A stretch of DNA of 64,000 bases from Methylomagnum ishizawai (GTDB lineage: Bacteria > Pseudomonadota > Gammaproteobacteria > Methylococcales > Methylococcaceae). The notes under the pieces are model-generated. The model worked only from the letters and a program-made list of their open reading frames with translations, did no database searches and had not been told where the DNA came from. Numbering within the stretch: position 1 is the stretch's first letter; the number at the start of each line of letters is the position of its first letter. The position numbers and the translations under genes were made by a program. Below, piece after piece: positions 1-8,770 of the stretch. The stretch spans positions 1,847,501 through 1,911,500 of the forward strand of contig NZ_FXAM01000001.1 in assembly GCF_900155475.1 (NCBI RefSeq), in the 5' to 3' direction.

Positions 1-149
1 TTGAACGGCCACACCGAATGGGCGCGGCCCCAGGCGATCATATCGTCCAGCTTTGCCAACAGCAGGTTGCGGCGGAAGATGTCCTCGTTGACCCGTTCGC
101 CAGGGGTGGGCGCGGGGTCGGCATCGGCGGGAGTGAGGCTCCAGCGCAT
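1..149 (-). CDS. nuoB: NADH-quinone oxidoreductase subunit B, 5' part only
   Basis: The window edge cuts this gene; only the first 49 codons are visible, read on the minus strand from the ATG at 149. The start MRWSLTPADADPAP is followed by NEDIFRRNLLLAKLDDMIAW and then GRAHSVWPF, which matches the conserved NuoB N-terminus (E. coli has [20 protein letters not shown] then IWPYNFG at this place). NuoB is the peripheral-arm subunit of complex I that carries iron-sulfur cluster N2; the cluster cysteines lie beyond the window. It starts 13 nt after the nuoA stop, as expected for a nuoABC... operon. The identification rests on the N-terminus and the neighbour. Confidence 0.88.
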   Translation of the reverse strand, partial: MRWSLTPADADPAPTPGERVNEDIFRRNLLLAKLDDMIAWGRAHSVWPF

Positions 150-162
150 GGCGGTGGCTCCT

Positions 163-576
163 TCAGTGCTTGAAATAGGCGTCTTGGCTGCGTTGCCGCC
201 GGGTGCGCCAATCCAGGGCGCCCGAGCGGCAGAGGTAGAACAGCGCGGCCAGCAAGACCAGGATGAAGGTCAGCATCTCGACATAGCCCGGCCAGCCCGC
301 CTCCCGGAAGGCCACCGCCCAGGCGTAGATGAAGATGGCTTCGAGGTCGAAGATGACGAAGAACAGGGCGACGGGGTAATACTGCACGGCCAGCCGCACA
401 TGGATATCGCCGACCGGCACCACGCCGGATTCGAACGGGCTGCCGGTATAGCGTCCCGGCGGGCGCTGGCCGGACAGGAAGCGGGGCAGGGCCAGCATCG
501 CCGCCACCACGGCCAGCGCGGCGGCGGAATAGGCGATCAGCGGCCAGAGTTGGGAGACCTGTACGAAATCGTCCAT
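163..576 (-). CDS. nuoA: NADH-quinone oxidoreductase subunit A
   Basis: A 137-residue membrane subunit of respiratory complex I (NADH:ubiquinone reductase), located in the inner membrane at the junction of the two arms. Three hydrophobic segments are visible: about residues 11-30, 64-85 (QYYPVALFFVIFDLEAIFIY) and 98-115. The loop PFESGVVPVG and the acidic FDLEA motif are the family signature. Length is normal for NuoA. It is the first gene of the visible nuo operon, followed after 13 nt by nuoB. The 130 bp upstream hold no gene. Confidence 0.95.
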   Translation of the reverse strand: MDDFVQVSQLWPLIAYSAAALAVVAAMLALPRFLSGQRPPGRYTGSPFESGVVPVGDIHVRLAVQYYPVALFFVIFDLEAIFIYAWAVAFREAGWPGYVEMLTFILVLLAALFYLCRSGALDWRTRRQRSQDAYFKH

Positions 577-706
577 CGCGAGGCTCCGTAGGGTGGCCCG
601 GTCGGGCCGGTGGACCCAAGCCTAACGGAAATCCCCGGCGCTGCAAAGCGGGTGGAGTTGCGGAGGGGCGCGGCGACCGGGCTTTGGATTCCAGGCGCGT
701 CCAGCG

Positions 707-1633
707 TTATCCCGCCAACGCCGCCTGCCCATGCCAATACGGCAAGGACAGCATCGCCCCCAGCGTCGTCAGCAGCACCGCCAAGGCATAGAACGCCGTG
801 TCCAGCCGGTAGCGGTCGCAATAGACCACGCCCAGCAACATGCTGGGCATGGCCGATTCCAGCACCAATGCTTGGTAGGTCTCGCCCTGGAAATCCAGCC
901 AGCGTCCCAGCCACAACCCGCACAGCGGCATCGCCATCAGCTTCAGGGCCATGACCAGCCCCGCCGTGGGCAGGTTGCGCCAGCGCCAGGAATCCCAGTG
1001 CAGTCCCAGTCCCAAGGCCAGCAGCATCAAGGGCACGACCGGGGACGCCAGCAATTGCAGCGGGCGGGCCAGCCAAGCGGGTTCGGCCACGCCGCCGGCA
1101 TCGAGTCCCATCGCCAGCAAGGCCGCCCACAGCGGCGGATTCACCAGCAAGGGACGCAACAGCCCTTCGCTCGGGGTTTCCGCCGTGCCGTAATGGCGGG
1201 CGATCAACGCGCCCAAACCCAGCAGCAGGGGCGTGTTGGCGAATAGGTCGAGTTGGATGGCGACGGCTCGCGCCCAGGGACCGAAGATATGCTCCAACAC
1301 CGGCAAACCCATATAGGTCACGTTGGCGAAGGCCACGGCCAGGATGGCCGCGCCGCGCCGCCGGGGCTGGACCCGCAACAAGGTGAACAACAGCCAAGCC
1401 GCCACGACGCCCGCCAGCACGGTCCCCAGGCCGAACAGGGCGATAGCGAGCGTTTGCCGCCCCAGATCGGCTTGCCATAGCACCGTCAGCACCAAGGCGG
1501 GCAGCGAGAAATTGAATACCAGGGTGGTCAGCACCCGCCGGGCCAGGTCGGCATCCACGCCGCCCGGCCTTATAATGCGCCACGCCGCGCCGCAGAGGAT
1601 CAACGCGCCCATCTGCATCAGCACCCCAACCAT
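707..1633 (-). CDS. AEC family transporter (auxin efflux carrier-like permease)
   Basis: A 308-residue, strongly hydrophobic protein with about ten predicted membrane segments in two halves, each half beginning with a helix broken by a conserved proline/asparagine stretch (NFSLPALVLTVLW at about 41-53; ESAMPSMLLGVV at about 257-268). This is the architecture of the AEC (auxin efflux carrier) family, whose bacterial members export or import small organic acids such as malonate or malate. The substrate cannot be read from the sequence. It is divergent from pyrF, with about 95 bp between the two starts, so the two promoters must lie in that gap. Confidence 0.8.
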   Translation of the reverse strand: MVGVLMQMGALILCGAAWRIIRPGGVDADLARRVLTTLVFNFSLPALVLTVLWQADLGRQTLAIALFGLGTVLAGVVAAWLLFTLLRVQPRRRGAAILAVAFANVTYMGLPVLEHIFGPWARAVAIQLDLFANTPLLLGLGALIARHYGTAETPSEGLLRPLLVNPPLWAALLAMGLDAGGVAEPAWLARPLQLLASPVVPLMLLALGLGLHWDSWRWRNLPTAGLVMALKLMAMPLCGLWLGRWLDFQGETYQALVLESAMPSMLLGVVYCDRYRLDTAFYALAVLLTTLGAMLSLPYWHGQAALAG

Positions 1634-1727
1634 CGCCGTTCCTCTTGTTGAACCGGGCGGCTATTCTAGCAAGCGGGGTGCCAGGGCTGCCGGCCCCACC
1701 GCTCAACCCTCAGACTCAGGAACGACC

Positions 1728-2456
1728 ATGACCGAATTGCTTTCCCAGAACAACATCCCCCCCCACGAACGCCTCATCATGGCCCTGGATGTGCCCGGCG
1801 TGGCCGAGGCCAAGGCACTGGTGGAGACCTTGGGCGACGCCGTGGATTTCTACAAGATCGGCCTGGAGTTGTTCATGGCCGGCGATTATTTCGGGCTGGT
1901 CGCATGGTTGAAAGGCCGGGGCAAGCGGGTGTTCGCCGACCTCAAGTTCTTCGACGTGCCGGAAACCGTGGGCCGGGCGGTCAAGGCCTTGAGCCAGCAC
2001 GGGGTGGATTTCGCCACCGTCCACGGCAACGACGCCATCATGCGGGCCGCCGCCCAGAGCAAGGGCGAGGTGAAGGTGCTGGCCGTCACCGTGCTGACCA
2101 GCCTGGACCAAGGCGATATGGACGACCTGGGATTCTCCTGCGATGTGCAGCAATTGGTATTATCCCGCGCCCGCCGCGCCTTGGCTTTGGGCTGCGACGG
2201 GGTGATTTCCTCCGGCCTGGAAGTGCCCGCCCTGCGCCGCGAGGTGGACCATAAGCTGCTGGTGGTGTCCCCCGGCATCCGCCCGGTGGAGAACCGCCCC
2301 GCCGACGATCAGAAGCGGGTGGTGACGGTGGAGCAAGCCTTCCAGAACGGGGCGGATTACATCGTGGTGGGCCGTCCCATCCGCGACGCGGCAGACCCGA
2401 GGGAGGCCGCGCTGCGGGCGCAAGCCCAGATCGCGGCAGTGTTCGGCGCGGTCTGA
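1728..2456 (+). CDS. pyrF: Orotidine 5'-phosphate decarboxylase
   Basis: This 242-residue enzyme decarboxylates OMP to UMP, the last step of de novo pyrimidine synthesis, in the cytoplasm. The catalytic tetrad motif D-x-K-x-x-D is intact as D71-L-K73-F-F-D76. The C-terminal phosphate-binding part reads SPGIRP and later DYIVVGRPI. The reading frame is open for 135 codons upstream, but the ATG at 1728 (MTELLSQN) gives the normal family length and is preceded by CAGGAACGACC as ribosome site. The next gene begins 10 nt downstream, so co-transcription with the dehydrogenase-like gene is likely although no pathway link is obvious. Confidence 0.96.
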   Translation: MTELLSQNNIPPHERLIMALDVPGVAEAKALVETLGDAVDFYKIGLELFMAGDYFGLVAWLKGRGKRVFADLKFFDVPETVGRAVKALSQHGVDFATVHGNDAIMRAAAQSKGEVKVLAVTVLTSLDQGDMDDLGFSCDVQQLVLSRARRALALGCDGVISSGLEVPALRREVDHKLLVVSPGIRPVENRPADDQKRVVTVEQAFQNGADYIVVGRPIRDAADPREAALRAQAQIAAVFGAV

Positions 2457-2466
2457 GGGCCGGGCC

Positions 2467-3420
2467 ATGCGGGCGCTGTGGCTGGAAGATCAACGGCTGT
2501 CCTTACGCGCAGAACTGCCCGAGCCCGTCCCCCGTACGGGCGAGGCGCTGGTGCGGGTCCGCCTCGCCGGGATTTGCGGCACCGATTTGGAACTGGTGCG
2601 CGGCTATTATCCGTTCACCGGCATTCCCGGCCATGAGTTCGTGGGCGAGGTGGTGCAAGCCGACGATCCCGGCCTCGTGGGACGGCGCGTGGTCGGCGAG
2701 ATCAACGCCGTTTGCGGTGAGTGCGAAAACTGCCGGGCCGGACGCCCCACCCATTGCGAGCGCCGCGATGTGCTGGGCATCCGGGGCCGTCATGGCGCGT
2801 TCGCCGACTATCTCGCCCTGCCCGCCCGGAACCTCCAGCCCGTGCCGGATAGCGTCCCGGACGAGGCGGCGGTGTTTGTCGAACCTTTGGCGGCGGCGCT
2901 GCAAATCCAAACCCAGGTCGCGGTAAGCCCGGATAGCCGGGTGCTGTTGGTTGGGGCCGGGCGCTTGGGCCAATTGATCGCCCAGACCTTGGCCCTGACC
3001 GGCTGCGATTTGCAAGTGGTGGCCCGCCATCCCCAGCAATGCCGGTTATTGGCCGGACGCGGTATTCCCACCGTCGAGGCCGCAAACCTGGCGGAACGGC
3101 GGTTCGATCTGGTGGTCGAGGCCACGGGTTCGCCGTCCGGTTTCGAGTTGGCCCGGAAAGCCGTGCGTCCGCGCGGCACCCTGGTGTTGAAATCGACCTA
3201 TCGTGGCGAAATCAGCGTCAATTTTTCCGCGCTGGTGGTGGATGAAATCAGTGTGGTGGGTTCGCGCTGTGGACCGTTCGGCGCGGCCTTGCGCTGCTTG
3301 GAACGGAGACTGGTCGATCCCACCGGCTTGATCGAGGCCGAATATCCCTTGGCGCGGGGGCTGGAAGCCTTCGCGGCGGCGGGGCAGCCGGGGGCGTTGA
3401 AATTCCTGCTGCGGCCCTGA
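2467..3420 (+). CDS. Zinc-binding MDR-family (alcohol) dehydrogenase
   Basis: A 317-residue medium-chain dehydrogenase/reductase. Catalytic zinc ligands are C37 (GICGTD), H56-E57 (PGHEF) and probably E139 (VEPLA). The structural zinc lobe is complete with C83, C86, C89 and C97. The nucleotide-binding fold starts at about residue 160 with VGAGRLG. The chain is slightly shorter than the usual 340-350 residues, mostly in the C-terminal half. The substrate is unknown; glucose/threonine/sorbitol dehydrogenase-like proteins share this layout. The frame ends 12 nt before a NAD(P)-aldehyde dehydrogenase gene, so the two may have formed an alcohol-to-aldehyde-to-acid pair before the latter was broken. 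Confidence 0.85.
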   Translation: MRALWLEDQRLSLRAELPEPVPRTGEALVRVRLAGICGTDLELVRGYYPFTGIPGHEFVGEVVQADDPGLVGRRVVGEINAVCGECENCRAGRPTHCERRDVLGIRGRHGAFADYLALPARNLQPVPDSVPDEAAVFVEPLAAALQIQTQVAVSPDSRVLLVGAGRLGQLIAQTLALTGCDLQVVARHPQQCRLLAGRGIPTVEAANLAERRFDLVVEATGSPSGFELARKAVRPRGTLVLKSTYRGEISVNFSALVVDEISVVGSRCGPFGAALRCLERRLVDPTGLIEAEYPLARGLEAFAAAGQPGALKFLLRP

Positions 3421-3432
3421 GCCGCGTCCGCC

Positions 3433-4798
3433 ATGGATTATTACAGCCTGAATCCCGCCACCGGCGTTTTGCTTCACACCCGCCCGGCCTGGACCGACGC
3501 CGAACTCGACGCCGCCCTGGCTCAAACCGCCGAGGCCGCGCCCGCGTGGCGAGCCACCCCGCTGCCACAACGCGCTGCTATCCTGCGCCGCGCCGCCGGT
3601 CTTCTGCGCCAGCGGCTCGCGACCTACGCCCGCCTCATCGCCCTGGAAATGGGCAAGCCCCTCCAGCAAGCCCGCGCGGAAATCGAAAAGTGCGCCCTGG
3701 CCTGCGAGTTCTACGCCGATCACGCTGCCCATTGGCTGGAAGACCAAGCCATCGCCACCGAGGCCCGCGCCAGCTACGCCGCTTATGAGCCTATGGGCAC
3801 GGTGTTGGCGGTGATGCCCTGGAATTTCCCATTCTGGCAGGTGTTCAGGTTCGCCGCCCCGGCCTTGATGGCGGGTAATAGCGGCCTGCTGAAACATGCG
3901 CCCAATGTGCCCCAATGCGCCGCTGCCATCGACGGCCTATGGTTGGAAGCCGGGTTGCCGCCCGGCGTGTTCCGCTGGTTGCCCATCACCCACGCCCAAG
4001 CCGAAGCCTTGATCGCCGGGCCGCGGGTACAGGCGGTCACGCTGACCGGCAGCGAAAAGGCCGGCCGCCGCATTGCCGCCCTGGCGGGCGCGGCCCTCAA
4101 GAAAACCGTGCTGGAACTTGGCGGTTCCGATCCCTTCGTGGTGTTGGACGATGCCGATATGGCGGAGGCGGTCGCCGCGGCGGTGACGGCGCGGTTCCAG
4201 AACGCGGGCCAAAGCTGCATCGCCGCCAAGCGCTTCATCCTGGTGGAAACCATCGCCGACGAGTTCCTGGAACGGTTCCGCGCCGGAGTCGCGGCCTTGG
4301 CCGTGGGCGATCCGCTGCCGGGAAGCCACCCAGGTCGGTCCCTTGGCCCGCGCCGATTTGCGCGATGGTTTGCACGTCCAGGTGGAAGCCTCGATCCGGC
4401 TCGGGGCCGTGCCGGTGTTGGGCTGCGTCCCGTTGGACGGGCCGGGGTTTTTCTATCCGCCCTCAATCCTGGACCGGGTATGGCCGGGAATGCCCGCCCA
4501 TGACGAGGAGATGTTCGGTCCGGCTGCGGTTATCGTGCGGGCCAAGGACGCGGCGGAAGCCTTGGCGCTCGCCAACCAGCACCGCTACGGGTTGGGCGCT
4601 TCGGTGTGGACGCGAGATTTGGAACGGGGCGAATGCTTCGCCCGTGGCTTGGAATGCGGACTGGCCTTCGTCAATGGCGTGGTGCGGAGCGACCCGCGGT
4701 GTCCGTTCGGCGGGGTGAAGGCTTCGGGCTATGGGCGCGAACTCGGCGGGTTCGGGCTGCGCGAGTTCGTCAATGTCAAGACGGTGTGGGTGGGTTGA
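3433..4798 (+). pseudogene. Succinate-semialdehyde dehydrogenase-type aldehyde dehydrogenase, frameshifted
   Basis: Two reading frames together make one aldehyde dehydrogenase of the E. coli Sad/YneI type (about 454 residues). Frame one (3433 to about 4321) holds the cofactor fold, VLELGGSDPF with general base E228 and NAGQSCIAAKRF with nucleophile C262. Frame two (from about 4323 to 4798) carries ATQVGPLARADLRDGL and runs to the normal C-terminus ending in KTVWVG. Removing one G from the GGG at 4320-4322 joins them perfectly as GDPLP-EATQVGP. So the gene carries a +1 insertion; all catalytic residues lie upstream but the substrate and oligomerisation parts are lost in the truncated product. 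It may be a real recent mutation or a sequencing error in a short G run. Confidence 0.85.
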
Positions 4799-4846
4799 TG
4801 GTTAGAGGGACGGGGGAACGGCGGTCCGCTCCCCGTCGGCTGGAGG

Positions 4847-5014
4847 TCAGCCCCGCTTGCGGCCACGCCATTTGACGAAGGCCAGGGCGCCGGCACCTAG
4901 CGCCCATAGGCTCAAGGTTTCAGGCTCCGGGACCGGCGCGCTTGCGGAAGCGATTTGGGAGATCAGCATCAAGGACACAATGCCGACGACTTTGGAAAAA
5001 ATGTTGTTGTTCAT
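4847..5014 (-). CDS. Minimal PEP-CTERM sorting-signal protein
   Basis: A 55-residue protein made almost only of two export signals. Residues 1-26 form a signal peptide (hydrophobic VVGIVSLMLISQIASASA). It is followed directly by the PEP-CTERM tripartite tail: the VPEPETL motif (28-34), a hydrophobic stretch LSLWALGAGALAFV (34-47) and a basic end KWRGRKRG. PEP-CTERM tails are recognised by exosortases, which cleave at the motif. Between the signal cleavage site and the motif there is almost no mature domain. The ATG at 5014 has AGGAGAAACCCT directly before it; the longer frame from 5125 lacks such a site. Next to surface-polysaccharide-type genes, which fits the known PEP-CTERM/exopolysaccharide link. 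No exosortase lies in the window. Confidence 0.8.
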   Translation of the reverse strand: MNNNIFSKVVGIVSLMLISQIASASAPVPEPETLSLWALGAGALAFVKWRGRKRG

Positions 5015-5154
5015 AGGGTTTCTCCTGTGGAATGGAAAAAGGGGATGGCATCGATGCCATCGCCAAAGATTGTATTGAAAACAAGGCCCTACTGCAACCC
5101 CAGCGCTACGAATGGGGGTCCGCACCGGGTGGGCCCATCGGTCCGGCCCGGCGC

Positions 5155-6258
5155 TTAGGCCGGGCCCGGGCCGGAACCGCGCACGGCTTCCCGGTACACC
5201 GCGAATAGCCGTTCCCGCACCTCGTCCCAGGCATATCGCCGCACCAAAGCCAAGCCCGCCTCCCGCAGGCGTCCGTACAATTCCGCGTCTTCGAGCAGGC
5301 GGACGGCGGCGGCCGCCATGGCCTCGGCGTCGCTGGGCTTCACCAACAGGGCGGTGGTTCCGTCCTCGACCAGATGGGGAATCCCGCCCACATCGGTGCT
5401 GACCACCGGCACCCCGGAAGCCAGCGCCTCCAGGACCGAAATCGGCATGTTATCGGCCAGGCTGGGATTCAGCATCAGTTGGGCGTCCCGGTAAAGTTCG
5501 GCCATGTGCTCGTTATCCAAGTGGCCGGTGAATGTCGTGGCCGAAGCGATGTCCAGCGCCTCCGCCAGTCGCCGCAGTGTTTCCAGGCGGGGACCGGAAC
5601 CGGCCACGCTCAGCCGCGCCCTGGGGAAGCGTTCCCGCAGCAGCGCGAACGCCCGCAAGGCGGTGGGGATGTCGTAGATATCCTCCAGGTTCCGCGCCAC
5701 CACCACCTGGGGGGCGGCATCCATGGCATCCGCGCCGGTGGCCGGGGAAAAGCGCGATAGGTCGATGATATTGGGCACGATGCGGGGCGCGAAACCCCGG
5801 CGGCGGAACACCCCGTCCAGGAAGTCCGACGGTACGGCGATCACGTCGGCCCGCCGCAGGGTCGGGCGCACCCAGGCGAAGGCGCGGGCGAAGAATTCCT
5901 CCGCCTCGCCGCCCCGGTAATTGACCACCACCGGCACGCCGCGCAACCGGGCGATCCACACGGCGGGCGTGGTGAACAAATGCCAGGACCAGCCGGAATT
6001 CGCCATCACATGCATCAATTGGCAACGCCCGGCGGCATTCCATAATTCCCTAAGGTATGGCAACAGGCGGAATAGCGCCCGCACGCCTTTCAGCCGCCCG
6101 GCCCAGGCGGGGCGGTAGGGCGCGTTGACCCGCACCACCACGACTTCGATCCCGGCTTCGGTCAACAGGCGGGCCAGTTGCCGGGTTTGGTTGGCCATCC
6201 CGCCCGAGGGCGGCGGCAGCGGTCCCACCAAGGCCAGAGTGGCGACGGGCGGGTTCAT
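5155..6258 (-). CDS. Glycosyltransferase family 4 protein
   Basis: A 367-residue GT-B retaining glycosyltransferase. The N-terminal domain begins with PLPPPSGGMANQTRQLARLL, the usual acceptor-side glycine loop of family 4. The C-terminal half carries ARLSVAGSGPRLETL, then the donor-binding region NPSLADNMPISVLEALASG followed by PVVSTDVGGIPHLV, which contains the E-x7-E type motif region. The ATG at 6258 overlaps the stop of the upstream asparagine-synthase-like gene as ATGA, so the GTG 11 codons earlier is not needed. Translational coupling with that gene and the neighbouring PEP-CTERM protein suggest a role in exopolysaccharide or glycan assembly. The exact sugar is unknown. Confidence 0.9.
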   Translation of the reverse strand: MNPPVATLALVGPLPPPSGGMANQTRQLARLLTEAGIEVVVVRVNAPYRPAWAGRLKGVRALFRLLPYLRELWNAAGRCQLMHVMANSGWSWHLFTTPAVWIARLRGVPVVVNYRGGEAEEFFARAFAWVRPTLRRADVIAVPSDFLDGVFRRRGFAPRIVPNIIDLSRFSPATGADAMDAAPQVVVARNLEDIYDIPTALRAFALLRERFPRARLSVAGSGPRLETLRRLAEALDIASATTFTGHLDNEHMAELYRDAQLMLNPSLADNMPISVLEALASGVPVVSTDVGGIPHLVEDGTTALLVKPSDAEAMAAAAVRLLEDAELYGRLREAGLALVRRYAWDEVRERLFAVYREAVRGSGPGPA

Positions 6259-8096
6259 AGTCCGCTCCCGCCAGCCTTGGCCGAGAACCACAGTTCCAAC
6301 ATCATCAGAATCCAGATCAATTCGCCGTAATAACCGGCGTGTCCCGATTGGTGCATCTGGATCGCCTCGTCCAGGAACGAAGGCCGGAAATAGGGCCGGT
6401 CCTTGAGTTTCAGCACGTTGTCGTAGGCCAGTTCGCGCAGGGGTGGGTGTTCCTTGAGCCAGACGCCGAAGGGCAGGCCGAAGCCGTGCTTGGATTTGGC
6501 GAGGATGGCCGGGGGCAGGAAATCGGCCATGGCCTGTTTATAAAACCAGCGCAATTGCCCCAGCTTGAGTTTCATTGCCGACGGCACCCGGCAGGACAAC
6601 TCGACCACGGCGTCGTCGAGCATGGGATAGGCCACCGCCACCCCGGCCAGTTCGCACATCTGGTTGACTTTCACCAAATCGTTGTCGTGCAGGGTGGTTT
6701 TCCAATCCAGATATAGCATCCGGTTCAGCGCCGAAGCCGACGCCGGGCGCTGGTAGCTGGCGCGTTGGATTTCCAGCGGCGCGTCGCCATCGACCTGGGC
6801 CAGGAAATCGGCGGCGAACACCGCGTCCAACTTGATGCGGTGCAGGAAGTTGTAATCGTGCAGGCGGTCGGGCAGTGGGGTCTTGGCCTGTTCGAGGTAG
6901 CGGACCAGCTTGCGCAAGGGGAAGGTGCCGGCCAGAGATTCCGGCAGCGCCCTGAACGCGGTTTCGATACCGCCGCGTACCGCGCCCGGCAAGGCCAGAT
7001 AGGGCTGGAACAGCCGTTGGGTGGCATAGCGGGTGTTCCCGGCGAACAACTCGTCGCCGCCATCGCCGCCCAGCAATAAATTCATCCCGTGCGCCTTCGC
7101 CAGCTTGGCGCAGAAATAAGTCGGCAGGGCCGAGGAATTGCCGAAGGGTTCGTCGTAGGCGGCGGCGATTTGGGGGATGGCGGCGACGGCGTCGTCGGGG
7201 CTCAGGTAATACTCGTGCGCTTGGGTCTTGAAATGGGCGGCGGCGATGCGGGCGTAGGCCATCTCGTCGTAGCCCTCGATCGGGAAGCCCATGGAGAAGG
7301 TCGGGGCCGCGCCCGGCCTCGCCCGCGCTAAGGCGCCGGCCACGGTGGAACTGTCCAAGCCACCGCTCAGGAACGCGCCGAGCTTGCGCCCGTCCGCGCC
7401 CAACCGCGCCACCGCTCCGAACAGCCCTTCGCGCAGGGCTTGCGCCAGTTCGGCCAGAGGCGCGGCGGTTTCGCTGAACTCGGGCTGCCAATAGCGCCGG
7501 ACCTGGATTTCCCCGGCTTGGAACAGCAGCAGTTCCGCGCCGTCCAGCTTGCGGAGGTGTTTATAGATGGAACCGGGGCTGGGGCAGTGGTGGGAATAGA
7601 CGTAATCGAACACGGCTTGCGGGTCGATTTCGCCGCTCACGCCGGGATGGGCGCGGACGGCGTCGGCGTGGGTGCCGAATACCAAGCCGGTGGCGGTGCG
7701 GGCGTAGAACAAATGGCGCTGGCCGATACGGTCCAGGGCCAGGAGGGTGCGCTGTTGGGCCGGGTCGATCAGCGCCAGCACGAACGCGCCGGCGAGTTCC
7801 CGTACCAAGTCCGCGCCGTGGCGGCGGTAGGCGGCGGCCAGGGCGGCGGCGTGGCCCAGGTCCGCCGCGAGTTGGGCGAGTTCGGGGTTTTTCCACTGTG
7901 GATGGCCGATGAGCGCGGCCAGCAGGCCATCGGCTTCCCGCCGCGTATCGCCGCCCCAGGTGGCGCAGAGGCCGGAGCCTTCCCGTGCCGACGACCGGGG
8001 CAGCGGGAACAGGGCGTCCCGTTCCACCCGGTCCAACAGCGCCGCGGCTTCCGCCGGGTCCAGGGCCGGGTCGTGCCAGCCGAACAATAAAGCCAT
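6255..8096 (-). CDS. Asparagine synthase-like protein without the glutaminase cysteine
   Basis: A 613-residue protein with the two-domain layout of AsnB. The C-terminal ATP-pyrophosphatase domain is well kept: the loop SGGLDSS is at 244-250 and a second glycine-rich loop LLLGGDGGDELFAGN follows. The N-terminal class II amidotransferase domain is recognisable (LALDRIGQRHLFYA, SHHCPSPGSIYKHLRKL), but the chain starts MALLFGWHDP, so the invariant Cys2 nucleophile is absent. The ATG at 8096 has AAGGGGATGCACC upstream. Such cysteine-less relatives occur in exopolysaccharide and peptide biosynthesis clusters, and use free ammonia or another amine (or do another adenylation chemistry). The gene overlaps the following glycosyltransferase by 4 bp. 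Confidence 0.85.
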   Translation of the reverse strand: MALLFGWHDPALDPAEAAALLDRVERDALFPLPRSSAREGSGLCATWGGDTRREADGLLAALIGHPQWKNPELAQLAADLGHAAALAAAYRRHGADLVRELAGAFVLALIDPAQQRTLLALDRIGQRHLFYARTATGLVFGTHADAVRAHPGVSGEIDPQAVFDYVYSHHCPSPGSIYKHLRKLDGAELLLFQAGEIQVRRYWQPEFSETAAPLAELAQALREGLFGAVARLGADGRKLGAFLSGGLDSSTVAGALARARPGAAPTFSMGFPIEGYDEMAYARIAAAHFKTQAHEYYLSPDDAVAAIPQIAAAYDEPFGNSSALPTYFCAKLAKAHGMNLLLGGDGGDELFAGNTRYATQRLFQPYLALPGAVRGGIETAFRALPESLAGTFPLRKLVRYLEQAKTPLPDRLHDYNFLHRIKLDAVFAADFLAQVDGDAPLEIQRASYQRPASASALNRMLYLDWKTTLHDNDLVKVNQMCELAGVAVAYPMLDDAVVELSCRVPSAMKLKLGQLRWFYKQAMADFLPPAILAKSKHGFGLPFGVWLKEHPPLRELAYDNVLKLKDRPYFRPSFLDEAIQMHQSGHAGYYGELIWILMMLELWFSAKAGGSGL

Positions 8097-8239
8097 GGTG
8101 CATCCCCTTGATTGCTGGTGCGGTGGAAATGGGCGGGGATTGTAGCGGGTCGGGGTTTGGGGCGGGTAGGTGGCGTCTGTTCGGGCTGGCATCCTTGCCA
8201 AAACGACAACTGCCCTGTCACCGCAGCCTACGCACGGAA

Positions 8240-8715
8240 TCACACCCGCACCCGGCACCCACATTCCAACATGATATCCACGGGTGAAACCCCCTGTTCC
8301 GTCCCATCCCGCCGCACATGCAAAACCGCCAGGGTATAGGGATTGAATACCACCACATCCTTCACGCCCTGGGCCAGATAGAAACCCGGCCCTATTTCCA
8401 AATCCTGGTATTCGTAGCCCTTGCTGATGACCTCGATCACCGCTTCGGGAATCAGGGTGATGGCTTCGTCCTCTTCGTCCGGCTCCCGGCAGAAGAGGGC
8501 GATATCGGGCCGCTTGAGCGAACCATCCGGGAAACTCACATAGACATCCGAGGCGTGGATACAGCAAGCCTCCGGCCCGACCGGCGCGATACTGGCGCGG
8601 ATGCGGTCGATGGCCTTTTGGTGCTTGTAGACCGGCTGGGCTTCCCATAACGGGATGCCGTTGACGATTTACAGGCGGCGCCGAGTTCGTCGGCGGTGAG
8701 TAGGTGTGGATTCAT
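8240..8715 (-). pseudogene. Uma2-family putative endonuclease, frameshifted
   Basis: Uma2 (DUF820) proteins have a PD-(D/E)XK-like nuclease fold and are common in cyanobacteria and some proteobacteria; their job is unknown. The start MNPHLLTADELGAACK reads from an ATG at 8715 in one frame. The rest (IVNGIPLWEAQPVYKH, then SFPDGSLKRPDIALFC, EAVIEVISKGYEYQD and DVVVFNPYTLAVLHV) is in another frame, in which a TAA lies at 8669-8671. So the N-terminal 16 codons and the body are out of frame. The acidic/lysine positions of the nuclease core (PDIA, EVIS) are present in the body. A product could only arise from an internal start such as the GTG at 8539 (99 residues), without the N-terminal half. Confidence 0.7.
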
Positions 8716-8770
8716 GGCGCGTTACCGGGGGTGACGGATGGAAGATTTCGATTTTACGCATTCACGCCGC

